From positions 1,112,761-1,176,760 of the forward strand of contig KL197711.1 in NCBI GenBank assembly GCA_000697665.1: DNA of 64,000 bases, written 5' to 3'. Positions 9,961 to 24,641 of this stretch are shown here, piece after piece. The notes under the pieces are model-generated. The model did not search any database and was not told the origin of the DNA. It saw only the letters and a list, made by a program, of their open reading frames with translations. A program made the position numbers and the translations under genes. Source of the stretch: Jaapia argillacea MUCL 33604 (taxonomy: Eukaryota; Basidiomycota; Agaricomycetes; Jaapiales; Jaapiaceae). Each line of letters opens with the position of its first letter. Within the stretch, counting starts at the first letter, position 1.

Positions 9961-11077
9961 TACAGGCGAGAGGCGCATTGTGAAGGAATGAGCAAATGGT
10001 GCCACTACTGTCCCGTCGTTACCACTTAGGCTCCTTGTATACTATGGCTGATGAAAATCGTGATGCAGCGCTATGCAGAATCCTGACATCCTGCACGCCC
10101 CTTCAACAGGCCTCAATCCTAACGACAATCGCAACTCGAGGCTGCGTCAACAACACGCTTTTTGATGTGACCAGTTCCATACACTTCATCCCCGCCACCT
10201 CCCCCGTGGCGATACGGAAGAGACATATGATGTTTCCCATCGTCGACGAGCGCGTTGCATTCATTCGTTTTGCTCCCTGTCCAAGCGTGGTGAACAACTA
10301 TCCATCACAGCATGGTTCACGCATTTTGCAATGACGCCCTCTAAACTCCCCACACGTGGTTTGATGGACGCAAAGGTGGGATGTTGGGTGCGTAGAGTGC
10401 GCGTTGTAAACGGAGGCCACAAACAACACATGGGTGGAGGCTGGGTGGCGGCGGAAGAGCGGCTGGACAACGTGCCGCGCTAAGACCTCGTGTTATCACC
10501 CCGTGCTGACGAGTCAACCCAGAACGGATCTAATCAGGATTGTTTTGATGCCAGTGTTGAAACCGCTAGCAAAGCTGTGCAAGCACCCTTGTCGCGCTTC
10601 GTCTGCGAGGCCTTGAGTGGGCCGAATTGAAACTGTTGAGAACTGAGCTTTCTCGGCCAATACGGTCATAGTGGGAGTGCAGACGCGAATTCTAAGAAAC
10701 CTGGTAGATTGAAATTGAATACATGGGTTGAAGTACACCTTCGGAAGCCTCGTACATATCTCGCGATTCTAGGGTCAGAATTATAAGTGGTTAGGGTTGT
10801 AATACAAGGCTGTGCGAAAATCACGAGGCGGGAGCCACACAGTCGTACCGCCAGTGGCAGTTGCAGCGAACGACGCAAAGAACAGTTCAGAAAATGATGG
10901 GGAAAGGAATGGTCGAAACTGAGAACAAGCACGTTTCAAGCATGACTGGACGAGGATAGCCAACGTCGCGCCATTGTCTAAATGAGGTGGTGGTCTAAAC
11001 GGGACGACAATCGCCTGTAGTAGACGGCACTGATCAGTGATACTGTTCGGAGATGACAAAGACTTGAACCTCACCTT
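9961..11077. other. Intergenic region between VPS37 and the zinc-finger gene
   Basis: No supported gene. Open frames on both strands (for example 9996-10334 plus and 10666-11074 minus) lack domains, codon pattern or a linked splice structure. Part is the shared 3' flank of the two convergent genes. Confidence 0.4.
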
Positions 11078-12169
11078 CTAAGCGGCATTGGGGTGCAACG
11101 CTTTACTATGGCGATTAAGATCACTCTTTCTGGCAAAGCTTTGGTTACAGAACATGCACGAAAATGGCTTCTCGCCGGTATGGATGATCTGGTGATCTGT
11201 AAGGGCGGAACAACGAAGGAGGTCAATCCTGGCTTGTAACCCGCAGAAAAATCGACACACCCTTCAGGTTGCTCTTGCGAGCGAAGGTGGCCTGACAAAT
11301 TTGGCATGCAGGACGATCCGGCGCATTTGGGTTCTTTCTCCGTTTCCGAGCTGCCTCCTGGACAGCAGTAGATGCACCTTCGACCCGGAACGGGGTGGCT
11401 GATGCATGGGCCTCAACAAACGATCCATCAGCCGATGAAGAACCACTGTGTGCCTTGACACAGGAAGACCCGTTTTACTGATATTAGGACTGGGTGTCGG
11501 GGAAGGATAGGGCGAGGGCCGGATCGACGGGCTAGCATTGCTATGCTGCCTAAGAGGTGGATGCAAGAGATCTTGATTTCTATGTGATTCGTTCTCGGGG
11601 AACGATGGAAAGGTATCGCAAGGGTGTGGTGAAGGATAAAAAAGGAATTGCTGAGGCCCCTGGTTGGGCACGGGCATATTAAACAGAAGGTGGTTGGCAG
11701 GCATGACTAGAGGTGCCTGATACTGGGGGTGGGCAGGCGGGTAGGCGTTGTAAGCGGAGACCGGGTACACTGTTGGGTGTTGGTTGGCGAGATAGTGGGA
11801 GTGGGCGTATGACATGTGCGTCGCTGGCGCGGAAGAAGAGGGTGCTTGCTCGCTCCAATGATTACAGTTCTCAGGTTGCTGCACCTCCAGGCCTGTGCCG
11901 ACGAGGGTCAGAAGAGGAGCAGAAAGAGGAGCACCTATCACGTACCGGTGCTGGATCTTTGAGAGAACGGGTCAGGATTCTGGGATGAGAAAGGAGTTTC
12001 TTCCGCAGGCCTCGTGACAACAGTGTGCCGCTGTGAATTCACCACGCCTTCGGGGAACAAGTACAAATAGTTTGAGAGAGAGTCGGGGAATAATCTACAT
12101 TTGATAAGATCAGCGCCATAGTGACGAAAAGCGGTAAACTTACGGGTCGTATTGGTCGGTGTTTTCCAT
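11078..12169 (-). CDS. C2H2 zinc-finger transcription factor
   Basis: Probable DNA-binding regulator with two tandem classical zinc fingers at the extreme C-terminus. Finger 1 is CQIC-x12-H-x3-H and finger 2 is CMFC-x12-H-x4-H, joined by the canonical HTGEKPF linker. The first finger is split by an intron after SNLK, and splicing to DHQIIH restores it. The N-terminus (MENTDQYDP, from the ATG at 12169) is joined by two clean introns to a long low-complexity region rich in Pro, Ser, Tyr, Asn and Gln. The protein ends a few residues after finger 2. Between the Pro/Ser-rich exon (around 11480) and the [11 protein letters not shown] segment the frame changes. A CTAAT branch-like site at about 11487 suggests an intron there, but its donor was not resolved. 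The target genes are unknown. Confidence 0.8.
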
Positions 12170-14486
12170 GTAATAAATGATGGGAGGGAGATAATAGGCG
12201 TATCAATAAAGAATGGATAGCGCTGCGTATTAAGGCCGGAGCCGGTATCGCGAGGGGGTAAAGACCTGAAGGGGGAGGAGGGGAGGGTCATGTTATAGAT
12301 CATTATCCCTCGCGCATGGTGTCCGCGCGCATCTCAGAGGCGCGACAAAGACAAAAGACAGAGGACCAACTCTGAACACTGCTTGTGGCTGCCATTTCGG
12401 TCTCGTTTTCGAAGTGGCACCATGTCTCGCAGGAATGCGTGTGTTATGCTGTGCTTAACGCTCATCGGGCCAAAGTTGGATGGACCTTCATCCGCATCTG
12501 GGAAGTGGGATGGCTTGGGTTAATCAACAAAAGGGATGTCTGAAGGTCTCCACGAGTGAAGGGGATGACCAAGGGAAGACTCGGAGACACAGCTCTCTTC
12601 ACCTACGGCTTGAGGGATGTCCTGTTCTCTCATCACACGCATGAAACAACCAAGACGCATTCATACTTAGCGAGGCTATTCATCCGATGCAGTGTTGTCG
12701 GCGCTTGACCATTGATGAAGAGTTCGCGTGGAGAAAACGTGGGTTGACTTGAAATAACAGTATGTCGTGGATCGGACTCATCGAGAAACAGGAAAAACCC
12801 ATAGCCATAGAGGAAATGAGAGGCGGGCCATAAGCAATCAATGTCGACCATGAGAGGACAGCTCACACCTAACAGATATCGGAAGCAAACTTTGGACAGG
12901 CCCAAGCCACGGAGCTTGCCGTGACAGAAAGCGCCCATCATGCCGCAACTAGCTCAGCTCATCATCTGCTGGCCTTTCGCAACGGTGACTCAGCGAGATG
13001 GGGATCCAATATTTGCGCATGATCATGGGGGAACGCCCTATGTTTTCTGGACTTGAGCAAGAAAGAACACGGGGGTTTCCAGTCACGTCGGCGTCGAAGC
13101 TCGAGGCGTTGTGACACAGTCTACAACGAAGGTGGCTGTAGGTAAGACCAGTTCAACGTACAATACAGCTTTACTGACGGCCTTGAACAGTTCACCTCCC
13201 TTTGGCCAACCTGCCTCTATAACTCATGGCCACAGCCTGAATTCCCAGACGCTTCTGATCATGACCAGGGCCGATTCCTGGGGGGAATCTTCCTTCTCAA
13301 GTCAATGAACGCCTACCTCGGAGCCGCTTCACCCATGCGGATTGGAGCATCACTGCCCAGCTATGATTGCCCTCGCATATTTGATCGCGCTCTCGTTGTG
13401 ATCGTCAGTTAGGCGCGCTCCGAGTCTGATCTGCGTACTGCCACTAATCAATTTTGCAACCTTTCTGGAGCCCCGATTCCGAGCTTCTACGTCATGCACC
13501 CATTCCATCCGCATCATATTCCCCTGGCGCCTCAGAGGTCGTGATCAAGCCAAAGTTAGTATGGTAACAATCCAGACATCTCACTCCCCCCTTTGTTTTC
13601 AAAACAGCTGCTGGAAATAGAGGTGGCTCTCCCCCTCATGTCCAAAGCAATGGAGCTGTGTATTAACGCTGGTTGGTTAGGTGCGTCTCCGGTCCCGTGG
13701 CTGTTTCACAGCCGAGACCCCAATGGGGTTTTGTACCTTCCCCTCAGGCGTGTTGGACAGCCTCGTCTCTGAGCGCCATTTAGATGGCTGCTCCCCGTTC
13801 TCCGCTGAATCCTTGAATTTATGACAATTTGGTGTGTTATCATTCGCCCCTTCACACCGAGCTGATTAGAATGAACGCGGTGGCGAGATATTTATCCGGG
13901 CGTGATTTATCGCTAGGTAGTTTTCCAGAGCCTCCGGTTCTTCGATTGATCCACAGAGAGTCAAACCTCGCCATCCTCTGTTCTTCGAAGCGTGTCAGTT
14001 TCGTCCACAAGTAAGTCTTGATAGTACAACACCCATCTATTGCTGAGGGTCTTGGGTGCTATGAGTGCGGCTCACTGGTCCATACTGTAGTTCAACGGTA
14101 CCGCGGTGTTTTTTCTAATACTCTAGTTCCTCCGCGATACATCACGCTCCCATTTTCGTACTGATCGTCGTTATTCCCATTTCCAAAATCGCTTGTAGTT
14201 ACCCAGCTCACCAATCACCGTCCGTATATCTTCAGGTGTCGGGTGGGGACAGTACGATTTAGAATGTTCTTTCTTATCCAGTATTCTAAAAACCGATTCT
14301 ACTGCTTTGCGCTCGATGGGTTGCCACTAGCAGTGCTCCATGGGACATCGAGTTGCTCAAGCGATGGTACATAGATTGAGGCTATGTGGAGTAACAACGG
14401 GGCTACCACTCGCATGGATATATTACCTATGCACACAAGCGCCGTGACTTGAAATGCTAAAGATGCCCCGAACTCTCCCCCCGGGC
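12170..14486. other. Gene-poor region of about 2.3 kb
   Basis: I found no gene with family support or a consistent exon chain on either strand. Open frames at 12633-12941 (minus), 13111-13308 and 13829-14014 (plus) are short and uninformative. It is unusually long for this window and may hold the promoter of the zinc-finger gene, untranslated regions, or an unrecognised fast-evolving gene. Confidence 0.4.
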
Positions 14487-15913
14487 TTACAAGCCTTTCA
14501 CTTGCTCTTCCAGCCAACTCCAAAGCCGCTCTCCTAACCGAGGATCATCTGAGGAGGGTTTTGGAGGGCCGAGCCGAGCCCACGGGACAAGGTACTTCGA
14601 GCAGATGCTCAGTCGTTCGTAAGTTTCCGTCAGAGATTGCCACTCACCTTCCCATTCATCTCCAAACATTCGGGCATGGTCCCAGCATACAATTGTGTTA
14701 GGGCACCAAACGGTGCCGGATAAAGTATCTTATTCTGGGTGGGTTTGAGGTCAGTTGGGAACTGTTCGAGGTATCGAGGATGAGTGTTTTGGACGTACAA
14801 TGAAAGTTCGCTCCATTCCAGACATATAACGTGCTAAATCAGTCTTGATATTACCTATTTCTAAAGATAAGTTCAAAGCAATAAATGAGAAAAGTAAGAT
14901 TTCCGACCAGGATTCAAGGAGATCGATACGATCCCCTGTTCTCCGTATCGTCTCGCAAGCTCATTTGACACGACGACGTTCCCCTATGTATATTTATCAT
15001 TAGCCTCATCGACCTCGAGCACAAAATCAGTTCGCTTGCTCACAAATTTACTCTGCGCATACAAATTCCTGGTAGCAACCTTCGTCCGCTCAGGCCCATC
15101 CTTGAAGGTCTTGAAATTCAAATCACCAAAGGCATGCATTGAAGACGACGTGTTGATGATGCGAACTTTACCCTCAGGAGTTGTTATTGCGGTCTCCAAG
15201 AGGGTTGGGAGGAGGAGCTTCGAGAGATACCAATGCCCTGCGGAATGTGTGATCATTCAAGCGAGGTGTAAAACGTGTGTGGTAAATGGGCTCACCTAGG
15301 ACGTTGGTACCAAACTGGAGGTCGTAGCCATCCGCTGTGGTCATGTCGACGGGACACATCATGACACCGCTACCACAGGAACTCCCCTGTCAAACCCACT
15401 GGACAGATTGAAAGAACGAAGTTGACTCACCCATTGTTGAACAGCACATGCAGTTCTTTCTCCTTGCTAAGTACCCGAAGGTGGTGAACAAACGCTCGCC
15501 ATCACAAACGTTCTGTTAATAACCGTACCTGGTAAACTCCTCAACTGAAGCTTTGATAGCCTTCAAATCTGCCAAATCGAGCTTGAGAAACTCGGCATCC
15601 TTTCCCGTTGCTACCTTCAAATCCTTGATAGCTTGCTCCGCCTTTTCCTGACTACGACACGCAACGTAGACTTTGGCATTGTGGGACAGCAGGGTCTGAC
15701 CATTTGAACCCCCAAGTCAGTAAATTGAAGACACGTGCACGAATGGATACAGGGTGTATAACCCACCTGAGCAGTTTCCTTCCCGATGCCGGTGTTCGCA
15801 CCAGTAACTATTATCACCTTCCCAGACAAATCCGGGATGTCATCGACGCTGAACTTTGATTTAGGAGGGAAACTCTGGCTGAGGAGGTGGAGTTGGGCGC
15901 GTATAGTACCCAT
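14487..15913 (-). CDS. Short-chain dehydrogenase/reductase, retinol-dehydrogenase-like (paralogue 1)
   Basis: NAD(P)-dependent oxidoreductase of the classical/extended SDR type. From the ATG at 15913 the protein reads MGTIRAQLHLLSQSFPPK, then the cofactor motif VTGANTGIGKETAQ. It continues with ACRSQEKAEQAIKDLK, LDLADLKAIKASVEEF, the NNGG structural motif (NNGGVM), INTSSS with the catalytic Ser, and the catalytic YAQSK. LNPGNIKTDL follows, as in fungal retinol dehydrogenase-like SDRs. About seven introns interrupt it. It ends LWSWLEEQVKGL at 14487. The neighbour at 16401-17806 is a clear tandem paralogue in the same direction. The substrate cannot be told from sequence. Confidence 0.88.
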
Positions 15914-16400
15914 TGAGATTGGGGGATTGAGGAATACGACCACGTCGTAGTGGGGAACGAGCTAAAGAACTGGAGGGTGTTGCCAGAGCCCGCGGTCCAG
16001 TGGGAAGAGCTCCTGTTATAACTTAGGTTCTCATTCGACGGAGGGCGAAAATCGTATGTCACGGAAATTGGCTAGAATGTGTTTCCCATCCGGAATGTAA
16101 GAAGACATCGACAGTTCCCGCCGTATGATTCAGATGGGCCTAAGCATGCGAATATTAATGCCACGATACACGACGTCGACGTCGGGCAGACGGTGGCGGG
16201 TTTGCAATATGCGCACCTTCGAAACACCTCAGCTCGGACATTGACAACGGCGGCTGATGTGCTGGTGTTAAAGACTCAAACAGTCCAGAGGGTGATCCAC
16301 ATTACCGAGAACGTCTACTAAAATACACATTAACGACAACGAAACTTGTGTGATATGTACAAGCGTCCATCCGAGAAGAAACCAGCGAATAAAAACCAAC
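15914..16400. other. Spacer between the two SDR paralogues
   Basis: This region of about 490 bp is the promoter side of SDR paralogue 1 and the 3' flank of paralogue 2. A plus-strand open frame at 16079-16321 has no recognisable content. Confidence 0.4.
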
Positions 16401-17806
16401 TCAAATATCCTTCACCTGCTCCTCCAACCACTCCCACAGATCCCTCCCGAGTTTAGGGTCTCCTGTGGAAGGTTTGACAGGCCCAACTCGCGCCCAAGGG
16501 ATAAGGAACTAAAAGGATCACGTTCAGACGAGTATTCGAAGACGAAGGAGGTGAATGACGTACTTTGCCGTTCAAGTCAAGACCTTCTGCTGATGTACCA
16601 GCCCATAGTTGGGTCAAAGCCCCATAAGGAGCGGGATATAACATCCAGCCCTGGTAAACCGAGGAATCAGGATCTCCACATTTTCATTGGAAACTAAGGA
16701 CAACACGTACCATGAGCTTTGTGGCTATGGAAGGGGCATATCGCTGCAGATCTGTTTTGATGTTTCCTACGTAACAACGAATCAGAAAATCACAAACGAA
16801 TCTCGAGCGATACGAGATGTCTAACCAGGATTGAGGGATGTCGAGACAATTCCTTGGTCGCCATACCGACGGACAAACTCATTGGCCACCACGATATTAC
16901 CCTACGCAACGCAAAAATATACTCAGCAACCAGAGCGAAGGGCGAAGGAGAGGGGCTACGCACATATTTGCTCTGTGCATACAAGCTGCCAGTGCCAACC
17001 TTCTTTCTGGCAGGTCCATCTTTGAAGGCATTGAAATTCAAGGAGCCCATGAGGTGAGCTGAAGATGAAGTGTTGACGATGCGGACTTTGCCCTCTGGGG
17101 TTGTCTTGGCTGTGGCGAGCAAGGTGGGCAGAAGGAGCTTTGTGAAGTACCAGTGTCCTGAGCAATCGGAAGGGTGTGAGAAAGCAAAAGGACGAGGAGA
17201 CTGCGAAATGCAAACCTAGGACGTTGGTTCCGAACTGAAGATCATACCCATCTGCGGTGATCATATCTATTGGCGGAATCATGACGCCGCTAACAGACGA
17301 GACGAGCGATAGTCAGAGCCTAGCACACTATCTTGGGAAAAAAAGTTGCCCCACCCATTATTGAAGAGGACATGGAGCTCTTTCTCCTTACTGCTCATCA
17401 AACGTCAGAATTGTGGGGTTGAATTCCACGGGGACGGGGCGTACCTGGTGAACTCTTCGACAGAGGCTTTAATAGCTTTCAGGTCTGCAAGATCGAGCTT
17501 CAGGAAAATAGCCTCTTTTCCAGTTTCCTCTTTTAGATCCTTGATAGCTTGCTCCGCCTTATCTTTGCTTCGGCAGGCGATATAGACTTTGGCATTATGC
17601 GCCAATAACGCCTGGGGAACAAGCCAGGTTAGACCATACAATGCACCAACGGAGAGTGAACCACGCACCCTAGCGGTCTCCTTTCCGATACCGGTATTAG
17701 CGCCAGTGACGATTATGATCTTTCCAGACAAGTCTGGGATGTCCTCGACGTTGAACTTGGACGCTGGGGGCCAGCTTTGGCTTATCATAGAGAACTGGTG
17801 GCCCAT
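16401..17806 (-). CDS. Short-chain dehydrogenase/reductase, retinol-dehydrogenase-like (paralogue 2)
   Basis: Tandem paralogue of the gene at 14487-15913. The start is the ATG at 17806 (MGHQFSMISQSWPPASKF). Conserved pieces in order are VTGANTGIGKETAR, ACRSKDKAEQAIKDLKEE, LDLADLKAIKASVEEF, NNGGVM, INTSSS-like VNTSSSAH, the catalytic YAQSK, LNPGNIKTDLQRYAP and the C-terminal LWEWLEEQVKDI. Intron positions largely coincide with the neighbour, which supports gene duplication. It is likely a cytosolic or membrane-associated oxidoreductase of a lipid or aromatic carbonyl, but the substrate is unknown. Confidence 0.9.
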
Positions 17807-18222
17807 GGTTGGCAATGAGGAATGGGGGGAATGAGAGGACGGGTAAATTGGCGGAGTGTGTTGGATGGGAAAGCCTTTATAAAGCAGATTCCGGCTGCAG
17901 TGTTGTCCGTCGTTGGGTCGTGCGTAGATCTAAGACACACACGAGTCCCTTCGGCAGACGCGTCCGTTCCATGCGGGCTGAATATCTTGCGTGCCTCAAT
18001 CCCACTCGTCATTCTCCAGAAATTTCGGGACATAGCAAACAACTGTGCGCTGCGGTCATGATTGTATGCTCGGAAGGCTCTTAACAAATGCCCTTGACTG
18101 TAGGTGACGTCCAACCAGCTTCAAAACGAATTCGAATTTGCCTGCCGATCATTTGTTTTCCCACGACGCCATGCCTGTGGCAAATTACTTTGTGAAACCT
18201 TGAATCTCACTCTGATTCACCA
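17807..18222. other. Divergent promoter region between SDR 2 and the Tma23-like gene
   Basis: About 415 bp between two divergent start codons. It holds both promoters. No other gene is seen. Confidence 0.5.
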
Positions 18223-19283
18223 ATGCCTCTGGACGGCCATACCTATCTGGTAGCTCAAGGGTGGTCAGGTAGTGGTTCAGGTCTACGCGCAGGAGCCATG
18301 AGTCGACCACTAGCCATCCCTCAAAAGCGCACACTTGCAGGTCTTGGTAAGGATCGCGACGAAGCCTTCCCCTTCTGGGATCAGTGAGTTTTCCCCTACC
18401 TCCATAACACCGTCGCATGCTAAAACAATTCTGTCTGTGAGGTAGCTTGTATGCCGCGGCAGCTAAATCCATCAAGCTGAGGGCAGATTATAGTGATAGT
18501 GATGCAGAGGTACGCTTCATCCCACCGCGGAAAGCGTATCGTCCTCCCGTTGACTTGACACCTAAGGATGCGACAGAACGTCCTTCCGCCACCATAAATG
18601 TGGACCGCACGAGGACCGGTATCCCATCCAATCGCCGACCCAAGACCGGCACTCCTGCCACGACATCTGGAACAACCACCCCGTACACCGATACCGACGC
18701 TTGTCCCTCTATACCCCAAGTATCCCTCATGTCCATGGCGAAGCGGGAAGCTGCCAAGAGGGGCCTCTACTCGATGTTCTTTCGTGGCCCTATTCTTGGT
18801 CCTGACGACGGTTTTGAGATTGTCGAGGAGTTTCAAGAAACTATAACAATCGCTGCGGGGAAGTCTGGTGTGTCTGTGGAGGACCGTCTTGTCGTCAAGG
18901 AAACAAGGAGGAAGAAGAAACGGAAGGCGGGAGACGCTCTCGAGAAAGAGGCGAAAGGGAAGAGGAAGAAACGACAAAATGACATTGCGGGAAGCGAGAA
19001 GGGGTTCGCCCAGATCGGCGAAGTAGAGCTGAACGTGGAAACCAACGATAGCGTGGAGAAGGTTTTGACCAAGGATGATAAGAGGGAGAAAAAGGAACGG
19101 AAAGAAGAGAGGAAGAGGTTAAAGAGGCTGAAGGCCGCATTTGCCCAGTTGAATCCACCCAGATCCTCCGCAAATGATCCAGGTCGAATATCATCCGGCG
19201 ACGACAAGCGGTCAAGCCGTCGGAAGGACGATGACACCTCCTCATCGACCTCATCCAAAAGGAAGCAATCAGTCTTATTGTAA
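18223..19283 (+). CDS. TMA23: Tma23/GPATCH4-like nucleolar ribosome-biogenesis protein
   Basis: Two exons (18223-18383 and 18446-19283) encode 332 residues. The N-terminus is a short G-patch-like block (LVAQGWSGSGSGLRAGAM, then KRTLAGLGKDRDEAFPFWD). This is the family signature of yeast Tma23 and animal GPATCH4, nucleolar proteins linked to ribosome biogenesis. A mid-region SMAKREAAKRGLYSMFFRGP is conserved in fungal members. The C-terminal half is Lys/Arg-rich (KKKRKAGDALEKEAKGK and KREKKERKEERKRLKRLK) as expected of a nucleolar protein. The single intron (GTGAGT...TAG) joins PFWD to HLYAAAAKS. It diverges from the SDR gene on its left and converges on the vWA gene. Confidence 0.85.
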
Positions 19284-19533
19284 TCCTGGTGGCGCCCTGC
19301 CAGCCAGGGCAGTGCACAGGATTATTTTCATTGCTAGGTAGAGTATACATGAGTGCGTAGGTACAAGATCCAATTGATTGCTGCTGGGGCTTGCAAAGTA
19401 CAAAATGCTTGAAAAGACATTACAAAGGGTTAAAGACAACATATGAATGACGTTTAACGCAACAACATAGACTCGAAAGGAGATGAGACATGATTATTCT
19501 ACGCGACCAGAGCGTTGCAAGCAATAGACAAGA

Positions 19534-21270
19534 TTAAACCCGGTAGCTGCGCCACGCGCTCTGCATAGCAATCCGTCGAGCCTGCAAACGATAGTGAAGT
19601 GAGTGAGTATGCAAAGGAGCAAGAGAAAGGCGAGATGTACCTGATCGAGAGATATAGAGTCCTCCCTCAGCTCAACGCGCTGCTTTCCATCGTCTTCCTC
19701 CTCTTCGTCCTCGTCCTCATACATGGATCTCGCACCTCCATTCCTCATCCCACCAAAAGCAGCTTTTCCACCAGCCAGCGAGAACGGCGTCGATTGAACA
19801 GCAGTCTTGAACACACTAGCGTCCTTGGGTGCGCCAAAGGCCGCAAAGTCTGTGACCACCCTTCGTGAAGATGGTGAGCCTGTGGGTGAAGGGATGCCAG
19901 TTGACGCTGGTGGGGACGACGGAACGAAAGTTTTGGTTTCAGTCGACCGCGAGGGCAGGTAGGGCGTATATGAAGGATAAGAGCTTCTAGAATGGGACGC
20001 TCGTGCTTGCAGGTATTTGTCAGTGAAACGTGTTCCCGGAACCTGTTCATTGAATTCGTCTTAGCAGGAGGACAACATTGCGGCGAATTGTACTCACTTT
20101 CTTCAACATCGGGCGCGCTTCTGTAAGTGATGGTGCCTGCATGAATACCTCCACGTTGTGCTTCGATTCTTCCGATTCTTTGTAAATACTCTCGATCACG
20201 ACCTTCTTCGTGCTCTCGTTCCGTAGGAGCAATCGTTCATGAAGCTCTCGCGCGACATCATCGACACTCTCGTTATTGCCAAGAATACGCTGGGCGACCG
20301 CCTGCCCGACTTCCCGGACGAGTCGTTCCATGTCAAGATTTTCCAATACGCTGCCAACGATGGCATGCGTGAGCAAGTCGGCGGTTGTGAGGGGAAGCAT
20401 TAGGCCAGAAGTGATATTGACTATCGCTTGGAAGAAGTCTGTCGCATACTTGGAAAGTAGGACGAGTCAGACGAGTCTGGTGTGTGACGACCTTGCGAGA
20501 TCAACTCACCGAATATCCGCTGAGAGCCGGCTCACAAGCGACGAAGAACTGGGAAAAGATGAGGAAGGGAAGGGAAGAGATGCATAGGTGTGATCTTACG
20601 AGAGTAATGCCTCGGCTTGCCATGGCTCTTGCCAGTTGCAAAGGGTCGTGACCATCTGGGGAGCCATCATCGAATCCTGGAATCGGGCGTTAGATCCCAA
20701 TCAAGTAGAACAAGGGCGAAGACATCGGACCCACCATCTCCATATTCTCCGATACCGTGCGAGGGTGCATCTGCAATCAGAACAACCATCTTGCTGGCGT
20801 TCTCCCTCCACTCCATGTTCAAGGCTTCTGCCAAAGCGGCGGTGACAGCTTCAGGGCCATCCCCGCCCCCAGATGCATAAAGACCCGACAAGTCCTTGTG
20901 TACTTTGGCAATGTCGGAGGAGAATCCAAAATTCTTGGTAACGTAGGTATGATCTTGGGGTGGGTGATCCCTGTACGCAACAAGACCTATCCGTAAGTCC
21001 TCCCGAGCTTGCAATCGTCCAGACTCAAAGATGTGTCCGCAAATTTCCTCGATGTTTCGGGTTGCAGAGGATATGTAGCTTCCTTGGCTTCCCGTGCAAT
21101 CCTGCACGAAAACAAGATCCCTGGGAGACAGTTAGAGCAGGTTATTGTCAGGAACGAATCACTCACAGCATCTTCCTGCCCTCCTCGACGATAGGCGTGT
21201 TATACTGCTGCTGCGGGGGAAAAGCAGACTGAGTAGGAACCCCTGAATCAAAATCCATGTCTTCATCCAT
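19534..21270 (-). CDS. von Willebrand factor A-domain protein
   Basis: From the ATG at 21270 ([10 protein letters not shown]) the protein enters a vWA domain. The metal-site strand reads [16 protein letters not shown], a DxTGS variant of the MIDAS DxSxS seen in fungal VwkA-like proteins. It is followed by [30 protein letters not shown] and [15 protein letters not shown], then [17 protein letters not shown]. The second half is coiled and Ser/Pro-rich, with an acidic patch ([12 protein letters not shown]) near the end. It stops after SAWRSYRV at 19534-19536. No alpha-kinase domain follows, so it is not a complete VwkA kinase. The role is unknown; vWA domains usually mediate metal-dependent protein binding. 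Introns interrupt the domain several times. Confidence 0.85.
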
Positions 21271-21580
21271 GATGGTAAAGGTTCTGTTGGATCTAGCGAA
21301 TTTACGCGTTCAACAGCAGATGCTCGATCGACAACGAAACACAACTCAAGTGCAGGCAATCGATGGTCGCAGTTACTAATGAAGAACGAAACAATGCGGT
21401 TTGGGCAACTCAGGCCTTGACTCCATCCTGATCCTTCCACCACCAAATGTCACGCCGTTCACGCATGCTGCCGGATCGGATTCCGGATCTGCTCCGCCAT
21501 CACCTTATTACTCGCCAAATCGGAGACAAAGCCATTAGTCTAGGTATGATACGCTGTGAAGAACTGGTATGCAATATAGA

Positions 21581-24276
<2,696 letters not shown>

Positions 24277-24641
24277 AGCACCAGACACCAGAGCGAACCA
24301 GAGATGAACAGACGCGAATACGGTCGACGACCTCCCCAGCCAAGCGTGTAGACACGGAACCACGAAGCAAGTGAGCAACAGACAAGCGCAAGAGTTTCCG
24401 CGGCAAATTACAAATTTGGGCAAGTCGTTCTCGCGTTCCTCAGCCACAACGAGTCCGCATCTTCATTGTCGGCAGCGACGCCAACCTCGGTCACCGTTTT
24501 TGACTCATCTTCATTGTCTTTAGGTCTCCCCTATAAGTATATGCGAGGACTGTGAATTTCGCCCTTCCTCATACCCACCCACATCAGAATAGATCTCGTA
24601 CGAAGACCCAAATATATCTAGCTCGAGGAATCAAGGGCGCC
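24277..24641. promoter_or_regulatory. Divergent promoter region between GEM1 and the F-box gene
   Basis: About 365 bp separate the two divergent start codons. It should hold both promoters; no specific element was identified. Confidence 0.5.

Noticed and set aside
14080-14130. tRNA-like TAGTTCAACGGTACCG string
   Set aside because: No acceptor stem pairing, anticodon arm or T-loop in the right spacing could be found.
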